From: Spirochaetales bacterium
Lineage (GTDB): Bacteria > Spirochaetota > Spirochaetia > SZUA-6 > DRHE01
Assembly (NCBI GenBank): GCA_030615505.1
Contig: JAUWZD010000043.1
Location: 1-35,539, forward strand
Direction: 5' to 3'
DNA length: 35,539 nucleotides
Part shown: one piece after another, positions 8,498 through 16,090 of the stretch
Layout: every line of letters begins with the position of its first letter
How positions within the stretch are numbered: position 1 is the stretch's first letter
Notes under the pieces: model-generated
Told to the model about the DNA's origin: nothing
Seen by the model: the letters and a program-made list of their open reading frames with translations, nothing else
Database searches by the model: none
Program-made: the position numbers and the translations under genes

Positions 8498-10192
8498 ATG
8501 GGAGATCAAAAAAAATCACTGATCCCTTTCTATAAAAGAAGAGAATTCTTACCGCTGCTTCTTTTTATATTCTTGATTGCATTTCTTTTATTAAGCACCC
8601 GAATGACAGGTCGACCCCCGCAGATCGAGTCCTTAACCCCAAAGATTGGTCATCCCGGGGATGTAATGGTAATAAAGGGCAAATATTTTGGTGATACCCG
8701 AAATGGGGGAGAAGTAGTAATTTCAGGATACTCCCCGGTATCTTCCAGTTATCTTGAGTGGACGGATGAACGCATCAGTCTGCGCATACCTGAGGATGTT
8801 CAATCGGGTCTGATCTATATACGCACAAGAAACGGTAAAAGCAAAGAAATTCTCTTTACAAATAAAGAACAGATCCCTGTTGTATTATCCGGTCCGGGAG
8901 CTCCGGGTCAGCCGTACATACACGGACTTGGCGTTAAAAGTGGTTCCATAGGCACCCTTGTGACACTAACTGGAATGAACTTTGGTCCCAAGCGAGGCAG
9001 CTCTCGGGTTTTCTTTACCTGGATCTCCGGAGATGAGTCCAGGGAGTACAAAGTAGGGGCTGAATTCACCTTTTTAAACAGCTCTTCGTTTATTCCTGCA
9101 CTGGAATATGATCAGGATTACTTAAGCTGGAATGACCGGGAGATTCAAGTACGTGTTCCGGACGGTGCATCCTCGGGGCATATACTGGTAATTACTGATA
9201 AAGGGGAGAGCAACGCAGCCTATTTTGAAGTCAAAGGGTCGGCAGGTACAAAGCTCTTCCCGGAAAAAAGGACCTATGCGGTGCAGTATTCCATAGATAT
9301 ACGGGATGTATCCTCTTCGGAGGGTAACAGCCTTTATCTATGGGTACACCAGATTTTCAAAGCCCCTGAGCAGAAGGAGATTCAGCTTGTTATCCAGGAG
9401 CCGGAGCCCCTTTTTGATAATGTCCATGGGGTTAAGCTTTTTTGTATCCAAAATCTGGAAGAGGAAAAATCTTACCAGGTTCTGCAGAATTTTATGTTTG
9501 ACCGATACTCAATCGAAACCAAGGTTAATGCTGCAAAAGTACCGCGCAGTTATGATGAGACCAGAAAACTCTTTAAGAAATATACATCCACGGATAATGA
9601 CATACCTTCCGATAACTCGCGGATTCAAAAACTGGGAAAAGCTATTGTCGGAAAGGAGCGAAATCCCTACCGAAAGAGTAAGGCGATTTACAACTGGGTA
9701 ATAGACCGGCTGACAGTGGCCGATGCGGAATTGGAAGATGATGATATTATTGATGCTATTGACACCCGAAAGGGAGATTCCTATATCTATGCTATGCTTT
9801 TCTGTGCCCTTGCACGCAGTGTTAATATACCCTGCAGGCCTGTAGCCGGTTATCTTATTAGCCAGAATCTAAAAAGCAGCCGGCACTTCTGGGCGGAATT
9901 CTATTTGGAAAAGATGGGGTGGATTCCGGTTGACTGTCTGTTAGCCGAGGGAAAGATACGGGTTTCTCTTTCGCCTGAAATTAATCCTCGAACCTATTAC
10001 TTCGGCAGTCTGGATTTCAGTCATATCACCTTTTCCAAGGGCTTGATTAATTTGAACCAGATGGACCCGGACGGTAGAACGGTAAGACGCAGGGACATTC
10101 CCAGCATGCAGGTTTTTCATGAAGAAGCAACGGGTAATTTATTCAGTTACAGCGCATATTGGTCTGATATTGAAGTGCTGGGTATCTACTAA
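8498..10192 (+). CDS. Membrane-anchored IPT/TIG plus transglutaminase-like protein lacking the catalytic Cys
   Basis: The 564-residue protein has an N-terminal membrane anchor (FLPLLLFIFLIAFLLLS, about 13-29). Two IPT/TIG immunoglobulin-like domains follow (about 38-125, beginning PPQIESLTPKIGHPGDVMVIKG; about 145-245, with GSIGTLVTLTGMNFGP). The C-terminal transglutaminase-like fold (about 290-520) contains RNPYRKSKAIYNWVIDRL, RKGDSYIYAMLFCALARSVNIPCR, RHFWAEFYLE and GWIPVDC. The His (H463) and Asp (D479) of the papain-like triad are present. At the position of the nucleophilic Cys in the usual G-x-C-x-[DE]-[FY]-A pattern the protein has Ser428. It may therefore be a non-catalytic binding protein, or have changed chemistry. 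It closes the sigma/anti-sigma operon, 2 nt after the exported protein. Confidence 0.85.
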   Translation: MGDQKKSLIPFYKRREFLPLLLFIFLIAFLLLSTRMTGRPPQIESLTPKIGHPGDVMVIKGKYFGDTRNGGEVVISGYSPVSSSYLEWTDERISLRIPEDVQSGLIYIRTRNGKSKEILFTNKEQIPVVLSGPGAPGQPYIHGLGVKSGSIGTLVTLTGMNFGPKRGSSRVFFTWISGDESREYKVGAEFTFLNSSSFIPALEYDQDYLSWNDREIQVRVPDGASSGHILVITDKGESNAAYFEVKGSAGTKLFPEKRTYAVQYSIDIRDVSSSEGNSLYLWVHQIFKAPEQKEIQLVIQEPEPLFDNVHGVKLFCIQNLEEEKSYQVLQNFMFDRYSIETKVNAAKVPRSYDETRKLFKKYTSTDNDIPSDNSRIQKLGKAIVGKERNPYRKSKAIYNWVIDRLTVADAELEDDDIIDAIDTRKGDSYIYAMLFCALARSVNIPCRPVAGYLISQNLKSSRHFWAEFYLEKMGWIPVDCLLAEGKIRVSLSPEINPRTYYFGSLDFSHITFSKGLINLNQMDPDGRTVRRRDIPSMQVFHEEATGNLFSYSAYWSDIEVLGIY

Positions 10193-10207
10193 AGATCTGT
10201 CAGAATG

Positions 10208-11437
10208 TCATTTTAAAGAACCATGCTGGCGGGATTTACGAATCTTTTCCATCTTTTTATAATATTCCGCCTGTTTTTTTATCTCTTCACAATCAGAAAC
10301 ATAGATTCGATTGTCAACCACTTTTATCTTCTTATTCTCAAAGAGCTTATTTATGACTGACCGGCCTTCTTCCATTGACATACCCACCATATTTATAAGT
10401 TCCTTGGGACCGAATCCAAAGGTATAGGGAGTGCCTGAGCTGGTCTGGATTCGAATTTTTTCCAGTTCAAGCCAGAGACGATCGTAAAATCTGCCAAGAG
10501 GATCTTCCATAACGATATTGGCAAGCTGTCTGTAAACCCCCCAGATACGCTCTGCCAGGAGTCGGGTGAGCCGGGTAATCAACTGGGGCTGAGCCTTAAC
10601 CATGCGCACAAAATTTGCCCGGTTAGCCACCATCAGGGTAGCATCGTCATGAGCTATGGCCGAGGCGGACCTGGGCTTGTTTTCTAAAAGAGCCATTTCA
10701 CCGAAGATATCACCACTCTTGAGCAGCGCCAGGAGCACTTCTTTATCATCTACAATTTTGGTTATCTTTACAGTACCTTTCTGGATAATATAGAGCTCAT
10801 CCCCGGGTTCTGCTTCACTGCAGATCATTGTATTTTTAGGGTAGACCCGGGTAAACTCGTTAGAGTCTTTATCCAGATAAACTGCCTTGGCATAATGATG
10901 GATCTTCGACATCCGCTCCTTTGCAATGGAGACATTCGCACCGCCCGGGCAGTACTGAAGATAACGATAGTAGGCGTAATAAGCCTGGTTGTACTGGCTC
11001 TGGCGTGCGTAATACTCAGCAACTTTAAAGAGGTGGGTGGAATCTTCTGCTGCGGTATTTTGAAATGTTAACCGGGTGACCGCTTCATCCAAGTAGCGCA
11101 TCCTCCGGGAGAATCCCTGGATGATTTTCATGGCCACGGGAGTATTTCTCTCAATAAGGAGGTCGTACTGATCCCTATGAACGGAGATCAGGGAAACGTC
11201 TGTCAGTGCTAAAGCGGTCTCAATGTGACTGTGGGATGACATCGTGGAGACAACGCCGAAAAAATCACCGGGCCCGAATGTATTGCCCCTGTCTTCTTCA
11301 ACAATCTCAACTTCCTTGCTGATAAGGACTTTACCGCTGCGAATGATATAGAAGTTGATTGCATTCTGTTTTCCTTCTACAATGATATATGAGTTCTTTT
11401 TAAAATTAACTATAGAAAGCTGCAGAGGATTGGTCAT
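10208..11437 (-). CDS. Regulator with two cyclic-nucleotide-binding domains and a winged-helix end
   Basis: The 409-residue protein has two cNMP-binding domains: residues about 8-110 (IIVEGKQNAINFYIIRSGKVLI, GPGDFFGVVS) and about 195-305 (ICSEAEPGDELYIIQKGTVKI, LKSGDIFGEMALLENKPRSASAIA). The second has the E-x-A-L-L and PRSA phosphate-cassette pattern and is the better candidate for ligand binding; the first lacks the Arg. Between them lies a TPR-like helical linker (VAEYYARQSQYNQAYYAYYRYL, about 138-165). The end (about 320-380) resembles the Crp winged helix (FGPKELINMVGMSMEEGRSVINKLFENKKIKVV). A similar two-domain protein sits near murB/cysS in treponemes, from memory. It converges with the transglutaminase-like gene. 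Its ATG lies about 8 nt after a near-perfect -10 box with no ribosome binding site, so the message is probably leaderless. Confidence 0.88.
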   Translation of the reverse strand: MTNPLQLSIVNFKKNSYIIVEGKQNAINFYIIRSGKVLISKEVEIVEEDRGNTFGPGDFFGVVSTMSSHSHIETALALTDVSLISVHRDQYDLLIERNTPVAMKIIQGFSRRMRYLDEAVTRLTFQNTAAEDSTHLFKVAEYYARQSQYNQAYYAYYRYLQYCPGGANVSIAKERMSKIHHYAKAVYLDKDSNEFTRVYPKNTMICSEAEPGDELYIIQKGTVKITKIVDDKEVLLALLKSGDIFGEMALLENKPRSASAIAHDDATLMVANRANFVRMVKAQPQLITRLTRLLAERIWGVYRQLANIVMEDPLGRFYDRLWLELEKIRIQTSSGTPYTFGFGPKELINMVGMSMEEGRSVINKLFENKKIKVVDNRIYVSDCEEIKKQAEYYKKMEKIRKSRQHGSLK

Positions 11438-11445
11438 ACACAGCT

Positions 11446-11474
11446 AGTATATGAATCGGGCCTGCTATTGTCAA
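11446..11474 (-). promoter_or_regulatory. Strong sigma-70 promoter giving a leaderless mRNA
   Basis: On the minus strand TTGACA (11474-11469), a 17-nt spacer and TATACT (11451-11446) match the housekeeping consensus at 11 of 12 positions. Only 8 nt separate the -10 box from the ATG at 11437, so transcription would start within about 0-3 nt of the start codon. There is no purine-rich ribosome binding site between them. Confidence 0.75.
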
Positions 11475-11476
11475 TG

Positions 11477-12328
11477 TTAAGAAGTTCTTTTTCTCTCTAT
11501 AAAGTGAAGATGCACCTCATCCTTTACATTAATGCCCAATTGAACGGCTGCGCTGCCTTCCCGGACTGCAATTTCTAAAAATCCGGCACTGCCAATAAGG
11601 GTGAGGGGTTTTCCCAGGCCAACTTCGCTGTAGTGTTTTTTTAAGTCCGGCAGACGTTTCTCCTGCTTGTGCGAAGCAGAAGCAGCAGCACTTCCCAGGT
11701 ATATTTCAACCCCATCTGGCCGGTGGAAGAGATTCAGATCCTGCCTGTGCACAGAAGTAATACAGTTACCGAATCGGTCTATATGCAGGATACTGCCATT
11801 AATAGAGCTGCGGTCTTTATCGATCCTGGTGAAGGCCTCCTTTAGAAGCATGGGCTTTATTTCAGCTCCCTTAAGCTTGACAAGCTTACCGCCGGCCGCT
11901 AAGGCGGCGGCAGGTGCGAAGATATCTCTGCCGTGAAAAGTACTGCTTAAGCGGTTTTTTGCCTTGCTTTCGAGATATTCAGTTTTTAATGTATAGAATT
12001 TTAATTCCCGATGCATTCGGACAGGAAGGCTTGCTATTCCATTATCTGGAGCAATAAGGATTTTACCGCCGGCGCCACCGATCAGAATGGAGCGGCCTGA
12101 TCCTACCCCGGGATCTACTACTACACAGAAAACCGTTCCATTGGGAAAATAATCCCAGGCTGTATGCAGCACATATGAAGCGGAGAGTATATTATGACAG
12201 TCAATATCATGGCTTAAGTCAATTAATTTGAGAGATGGGTTAAGTGACAGCAGAACTCCTTTCATAATGCCCGCATAGGCATCCCGGGTGCCAAAATCTG
12301 TAAGAAGAGCAATAATTCCTGCTTTCAC
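11477..12328 (-). CDS. SAM hydroxide adenosyltransferase (chlorinase/fluorinase family, DUF62)
   Basis: Members of this family hydrolyse S-adenosylmethionine to adenosine and methionine; only a few marine homologues halogenate. The 283-residue protein has the N-terminal signature LLTDFGTRDAYAG (9-20), LSHDI, VVDPGVGSGR giving the conserved Asp72 and Arg79, APDNG (93-97), FHGRDIFAPAA with His132, and IDRFGNCITS in the C-terminal domain. The Asp-Arg-His set is that of the water-using enzymes rather than of fluorinase. The start is GTG at 12328 behind GGGAGG. It is divergent from the NUDIX gene across about 95 nt and lies just upstream of the cyclic-nucleotide regulator, which has its own promoter. 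Confidence 0.9.
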   Translation of the reverse strand: MKAGIIALLTDFGTRDAYAGIMKGVLLSLNPSLKLIDLSHDIDCHNILSASYVLHTAWDYFPNGTVFCVVVDPGVGSGRSILIGGAGGKILIAPDNGIASLPVRMHRELKFYTLKTEYLESKAKNRLSSTFHGRDIFAPAAALAAGGKLVKLKGAEIKPMLLKEAFTRIDKDRSSINGSILHIDRFGNCITSVHRQDLNLFHRPDGVEIYLGSAAASASHKQEKRLPDLKKHYSEVGLGKPLTLIGSAGFLEIAVREGSAAVQLGINVKDEVHLHFIERKRTS

Positions 12329-12424
12329 CTGTTCACGCCTCCCGTATAAATTGCTCAGCGCATTGTATCATCAGGCCGTGGGCATTGAAAGAGAGGTTTA
12401 GTACATGCTACGTTGGAGAGAATT

Positions 12425-12988
12425 ATGGATGATCATTTAAAATGGCAGGAAACAGAAGCAAAGCTTATAGAGGATTGCACCATATTTGAGCTTTATGAAT
12501 CAAAGAGAGAATCTAAAAGCGGTTTGAGCGGAACCTTCTATCTTCTGAAATCCAGGGATTGGGTGAATATTGTCCCGGTTTTAACTGACAGCAGGGGAGA
12601 GGAAAGGTTCCTTATGGTGAAACAGTACCGTCAAGGAGCAGATAAACTCACAATTGAGTTTCCTGCAGGCCTTGTAGAAAAGGATGAACACCCGGAGAAA
12701 GCGGCCGGGAGGGAGCTCCTTGAAGAAACGGGGTTTAGAGCGGGGACCCTGCAGTTAATTGGCAAAATCATGCCCAATCCCGCCTTTATGACCAACTGCT
12801 GTTATACATACCTGGCGAGGGATCTGAGAAAGGTTGATGATCAGAATTTAGATGATCTCGAGCAGCTTGAAGTTTTGGAAGTTCCGGTACATGAAGTTGC
12901 CTCCAAAATTGGCAGAGGATGCTACCTGAACTCCATGACCCTGATTGCTCTCCATTGGTATCTTCGCCCGGGAGGAAAGGCCCCATGA
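12425..12988 (+). CDS. NUDIX hydrolase, ADP-ribose pyrophosphatase type
   Basis: The protein probably cleaves ADP-ribose or related nucleoside diphosphate sugars to AMP and a sugar phosphate. The full Nudix box G-x5-E-x7-REU-x-EE-x-GU is present as GLVEKDE...RELLEETGF, about residues 83-105. It is preceded by VKQYRQGADKLTIEFPAG, typical of the ADPRase subgroup, and followed by PNPAFMTNCCYTYLA. The ATG at 12425 is preferred over an upstream in-frame TTG (12413) because GGAGAG (12415-12420) lies just before it and would fall inside the longer reading. At 187 residues it has the usual length. Confidence 0.92.
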   Translation: MDDHLKWQETEAKLIEDCTIFELYESKRESKSGLSGTFYLLKSRDWVNIVPVLTDSRGEERFLMVKQYRQGADKLTIEFPAGLVEKDEHPEKAAGRELLEETGFRAGTLQLIGKIMPNPAFMTNCCYTYLARDLRKVDDQNLDDLEQLEVLEVPVHEVASKIGRGCYLNSMTLIALHWYLRPGGKAP

Positions 12989-13012
12989 TTGACTATACCA
13001 GGAAAGGGGCAG

Positions 13013-13084
13013 AGGCGCCGACCGGATTCGAACCGGTGCATAAAGGTTTTGCAGACCTCTCCCTTGCCACTTGGGTACGGCGCC
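13013..13084 (-). tRNA. tRNA-Cys (anticodon GCA)
   Basis: The minus strand folds as a cloverleaf. The 7-bp acceptor stem is GGCGCCG (13084-13078) with CGGCGCC (13020-13014). The D arm is CCC...GGG, the anticodon stem GAGGT/ACCTT with loop CTGCAAA (anticodon GCA), and the T arm ACCGG-TTCGAAT-CCGGT. The discriminator base is U (13013), the identity base for cysteine. CCA is not encoded. It lies between the NUDIX and radical SAM genes and is antisense to both. Confidence 0.97.
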
Positions 13085-13175
13085 GTATCTCTTTTTTAAG
13101 TAATTTAATAAAAAACTCAAGTCTTGTCCATATGTATAGTTTGTATGATTCTCCTCTCTTCAGGCTTATACCGGG

Positions 13176-14561
13176 ATGAATGGACTATTGGAGGAGGAGC
13201 CCGCTCCGCTGGCTCTTTTAATATTTCCTCCTGTTTATGATTTTGCACTCTATGACCTCTTCCTGAAGCCTTATTCTCTTCTCAGGTTGGGGAAATGGCT
13301 TAAGGACAGCGGTTTTCGAGTAAAATTGGTAAATGCCCTTGATTACCGGGATTCTGAAAGCCGTAAAATTCTGGGTAAGCCTAAACGGGATAGCCGCGGC
13401 ACGGGCAAGTTCTTTAGACAGCTTACTCATAAGCCCGAAGCCTTAGGCGGAATCAAGAGAAACTATTCCCGCTACGGTATAGTAAAAGAGTCCCTGCAAG
13501 AGAAAATAAAGAGTGAGAAACCGGATATTGTCTTTGTCTCCACGGGGATGACATACTGGTACCCCGGTGTTGTTGAAGCTGTTCGAATTGTCAAACATTT
13601 TTTTCCACAGACTCCCGTTGTAATAGGCGGTATCTATTCCACAGTCTGTACGGGTCATGCCCGGAAATACTCAGAAGCTGATTTTGTTGTAGCCGGAGAT
13701 GCCTTTCCACAGGTAAGAGACATTTTACGGAATCTCTCACTTCCCCATTCACCGGAGGATTTGCCGGAAGAGCTCCTCCTGCTTCCCGAAGGTCCCGACC
13801 GTGGGTCAGAAGCTGTACCGGATTGCGGTGTTATCCGCCTGAATGAGGGCTGCCCGTTCCGCTGCAAGTACTGTTCCTCCTATGTATTGCACAGCGGCTT
13901 TCAGACAGGAAATCCGGCTTCAGTCTTTAACACTGTTTTGGAAATGAACAGACTTTATGGAACCTCCTCTTTTGCATTCTACGATGATGCCCTGCTGGCC
14001 GGGAAAGAGAAGGGGATTATTCCCTTTTTAGAACTTGTTATTGCCTCTCCCCTGAATCTTTCCTTCTATCTTCCGAATGCTGTGCATCTTTGTTTTCTGG
14101 ATACACAGCTTGCCAGGCTCATGAAAGAGGCTGGATTCCGTGAGGTGCGACTGGGATTTGAGAGCTCAATGGCTGATTTTCATATCTCCATGGATCAAAA
14201 GCTACTGCCTCAGATGCTTGAGCAGGGGTTGGAACACCTGTTTTCTGCCGGGTTTTTACCTGAACAGATCGGTGTGTACGTGCTGGCAGGCTTACCCGGA
14301 CAGTACAGAGAGGAGGTGGAAGAATCTATTCTTTATGTAGCAGCCCTGGGAATCAAGGCAGTAGTAGCGGAGTATTCTCCGGTTCCCGGGAGCCTGCTCT
14401 GGGATCAAAGTGTAAGGCTTTCCCGCTTTCCCTTAAGTGAAGAGCCTCTTACCCACAATAACTCTATTTTTCCTATGCAGTGGGAGGGTTTCAATTTAGA
14501 GGATTTAAATGAATTAAAAGCCCTGGCAAGAACCCTGTGGCAAAGCCGGTTGAGTGATTGA
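13176..14561 (+). CDS. B12-binding-type radical SAM protein
   Basis: The 461-residue protein has an N-terminal Rossmann-like region of the cobalamin-binding type (LLIFPPVYDFALYDLFLKPYSLLRLGKWLKDSGFRV to about 45; PDIVFVSTGMTYWYPGVVEAV and TPVVIGGIYST near 115-155). The radical SAM core carries the [4Fe-4S] motif C-x3-C-x2-C at Cys226, Cys230 and Cys233 (CPFRCKYC), followed by FYDDALL, RLGFES and YVLAGLPGQ. The usual cobalamin-ligand D-x-H-x2-G motif is not seen, so B12 binding is doubtful. The substrate is unknown. The neighbours (tRNA-Cys, cupin) give no pathway. The ATG at 13176 has only a weak ribosome binding site. It converges with the cupin gene, leaving 4 nt. Confidence 0.85.
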   Translation: MNGLLEEEPAPLALLIFPPVYDFALYDLFLKPYSLLRLGKWLKDSGFRVKLVNALDYRDSESRKILGKPKRDSRGTGKFFRQLTHKPEALGGIKRNYSRYGIVKESLQEKIKSEKPDIVFVSTGMTYWYPGVVEAVRIVKHFFPQTPVVIGGIYSTVCTGHARKYSEADFVVAGDAFPQVRDILRNLSLPHSPEDLPEELLLLPEGPDRGSEAVPDCGVIRLNEGCPFRCKYCSSYVLHSGFQTGNPASVFNTVLEMNRLYGTSSFAFYDDALLAGKEKGIIPFLELVIASPLNLSFYLPNAVHLCFLDTQLARLMKEAGFREVRLGFESSMADFHISMDQKLLPQMLEQGLEHLFSAGFLPEQIGVYVLAGLPGQYREEVEESILYVAALGIKAVVAEYSPVPGSLLWDQSVRLSRFPLSEEPLTHNNSIFPMQWEGFNLEDLNELKALARTLWQSRLSD

Positions 14562-14565
14562 ATAG

Positions 14566-14919
14566 TTAATCCTCCTGATATGAGTCTCCTTCTTCCGGTA
14601 CAAGGCAGAGAAACCTCATCTGAGTGTTCCCGGTATTGGTAAGCCCATGGGTTTTATTACCCTCAATATAGGCCACTGACCCTGTCTTGATGGAATGCTT
14701 CTTGTCTTCGAAAGTCAATAGGCCCGTTCCCTCAAGAACATATACAACATGATGCCAGTTATGGCGATGGTAGGGAGTATGTCCCCCGGGAGCAAGAGTG
14801 AACTCCCTCAGATAGCCTGTAAAACCGTCCCGGGGGCCTACCAGGATTTGCTTATGCACATCCTTTACTCCATCGCCGTACACGGGCACCGATTTTTTTT
14901 CAGATTCGTGAGAAATCAT
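14566..14919 (-). CDS. Single-domain cupin protein
   Basis: A 117-residue small beta-barrel cupin. Motif 1 is GGHTPYHRHNWHHVVYVLEG: His51 and His53 are the standard ligands, but the Glu position is His57. Motif 2, EGNKTHGLTNTG, supplies His91. An all-His site could still bind a metal, as in three-His cupin dioxygenases, or change the preferred metal. Substrate and role are unknown. The truncated MNT gene lies just upstream on the same strand, about 23 nt away, but there is no functional link to suggest. Confidence 0.85.
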   Translation of the reverse strand: MISHESEKKSVPVYGDGVKDVHKQILVGPRDGFTGYLREFTLAPGGHTPYHRHNWHHVVYVLEGTGLLTFEDKKHSIKTGSVAYIEGNKTHGLTNTGNTQMRFLCLVPEEGDSYQED

Positions 14920-14942
14920 ATGCTCTCCTTTATGTTACAAGT

Positions 14943-15161
14943 TTATGAAACGAGTTCTTTTTCATACGTCCCGGTTTTAATATATAACTCACCGAATCTT
15001 CCAACCAAACCTCCATGTGAGCCTGGAAGGTCATCGCCTGCAGTATCCTTAGCGTGACTTCCAAAAAGGAATATCTTCATGATTCGGTCACGTAAAGGAT
15101 TTGACAGCAGTCGCTCCTTAAACGCCGTTAAAGCCCCACCAGATTTATCATGATATTGCAT
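14943..15161 (-). pseudogene. Truncated MNT-type nucleotidyltransferase
   Basis: The 72-residue product starts at an ATG (15161) with a good AAGGAG ribosome binding site. It reads FKERLLSNPLRDRIMKIFLFGSHAKDTAGD, the start of a minimal nucleotidyltransferase (antitoxin of HEPN-MNT pairs) up to the GS of the G-S-x10-D-x-D active site. After that the conserved S-D-x-D-[LI]-[LV]-V strand is missing and is replaced by about 28 unrelated residues (LPGSHGGLVGRFGELY...). Neither metal-binding Asp is present and the usual length of about 100 residues is not reached. It is either a remnant or a non-catalytic short form. No HEPN gene is adjacent; the only HEPN in the window is 15 kb away at the left edge. 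Confidence 0.6.
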
Positions 15162-15511
15162 AATTCTCCTTAAGCCTATCAAATCGTTAAAGAGGGTGTC
15201 AAGTTTGATATATTTCTTAAAAAAAATCCTGATACGCTAATTGAATAAACTTAAATTTGAAATTAGAATTGAAATGCTGTTTAAAATTAATAGAAGATAG
15301 AATAATGAATTTAATACCAATTTTGCACCCGAAATGATCCTTCAGACTTTAAGGGGCGTTATTTTCGGGGTGTGCGCGCAGTGGAAATGGAAGAAACCCT
15401 CTCATAACCATATCTCCGGTATTGTAGATCAGATCTTTCGCATGTATGTTTGATACTTGATATGCTTCGAACATATCTGGTATAACCACTTTAGAAGGTG
15501 CAGTCCGAAAT
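15162..15511. other. 350-nt AT-rich intergenic region
   Basis: No convincing gene. The stretch is clearly more AT-rich than its surroundings up to about 15340. It holds a perfect 6-bp inverted repeat, GATATG-CTTCGAA-CATATC (15459-15477), 35 nt before the next start codon. A TTGATA (15450-15455) upstream could be a -35 box, with TATCTG 18 nt on as a weak -10. The repeat would overlap such a promoter and could be an operator. Confidence 0.4.
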
Positions 15512-15970
15512 ATGAAAAAAAATCTACAGGGCGTCAGTGCGCATCCGAAAGATCTGCCGTCCAATGCGGAGCTGAAACGACTCTTAAACCTCGCTTTAAC
15601 CCGCCTGGAGAATTGGAAAGTTGAAGTGGAAACCAATCCCAATCCCCACATGGTGCACATCTTAAAGAATATTATCGGGCATATTGAGTCGATAACCCGG
15701 TTATATGATATTAAAGTCAAGTATTCCTATAAAACCCTGTCCCGTCAGATGTCCGTTTTAGTGGACGAAGTGGCCAAGATGAACATAGCCATAACGGATT
15801 CTCTAATGGAGGATGATCTGATTGATGAAAAGGAAGAAGAGTATATTAATGAATCCCTAAGAAAAGTATTTCAGGCCGCGGTCGATCTCATACGGATCGT
15901 ACAGCAGGCTTTTATGCTCCGGCAAAGTATCAGTGAAACGCCGCAGACAGGGAAGAGCCAATCGAGTTGA
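15512..15970 (+). CDS. Small helical cytosolic protein, function unknown
   Basis: I do not recognise a family. The 152-residue protein has no signal peptide or membrane helix and appears almost entirely alpha-helical. There are long amphipathic stretches (AELKRLLNLALTRLENWKVEVE, 19-40; HMVHILKNIIGHIESITRLYD, 46-66; DEKEEEYINESLRKVFQAAVDLIRIVQQAF, 106-135) separated by a basic segment KVKYSYKTLSRQM. This pattern is compatible with a helical-bundle regulator or a coiled-coil dimer. It starts at ATG 15512 with a moderate GAAGGTG upstream and stands alone between an AT-rich gap and the peptide transporter promoter. Confidence 0.65.
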   Translation: MKKNLQGVSAHPKDLPSNAELKRLLNLALTRLENWKVEVETNPNPHMVHILKNIIGHIESITRLYDIKVKYSYKTLSRQMSVLVDEVAKMNIAITDSLMEDDLIDEKEEEYINESLRKVFQAAVDLIRIVQQAFMLRQSISETPQTGKSQSS

Positions 15971-16020
15971 AGTGATGCCGGAACTCTCGACAATTTATTA
16001 AGCTTCTGCATTTTTTTTTA

Positions 16021-16049
16021 TTGACTACTTGCAATCTCTCTTTTACTGT
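16021..16049 (+). promoter_or_regulatory. Promoter of the peptide ABC transporter operon
   Basis: TTGACT (16021-16026), a 17-nt spacer and TACTGT (16044-16049) lie 42 nt before the binding-protein start. A T-rich tract (16011-16020) sits directly upstream. A very similar pair, TTGACA-N18-TACTGT, precedes the sugar ABC ATPase gene. Confidence 0.5.
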
Positions 16050-16090
16050 TGTAGCCTGTATGAAAAAATTTAATCAAAAAAGGAGGAAGT

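Noticed and set aside
11477..12328. SAM-dependent halogenase
   Set aside because: The Asp72/Arg79/His132 set is that of the SAM-hydrolysing branch; no fluorinase-specific insert is seen.
12848..13179. Open frames crossing the tRNA-Cys locus
   Set aside because: They run through or antisense to a perfect tRNA cloverleaf and the NUDIX gene, have no family resemblance and no ribosome binding site.
15174..15202. Promoter (TTGACA-N18-TAGGCT) for the truncated MNT gene
   Set aside because: The -10 match is poor and transcription would start inside the ribosome binding site.
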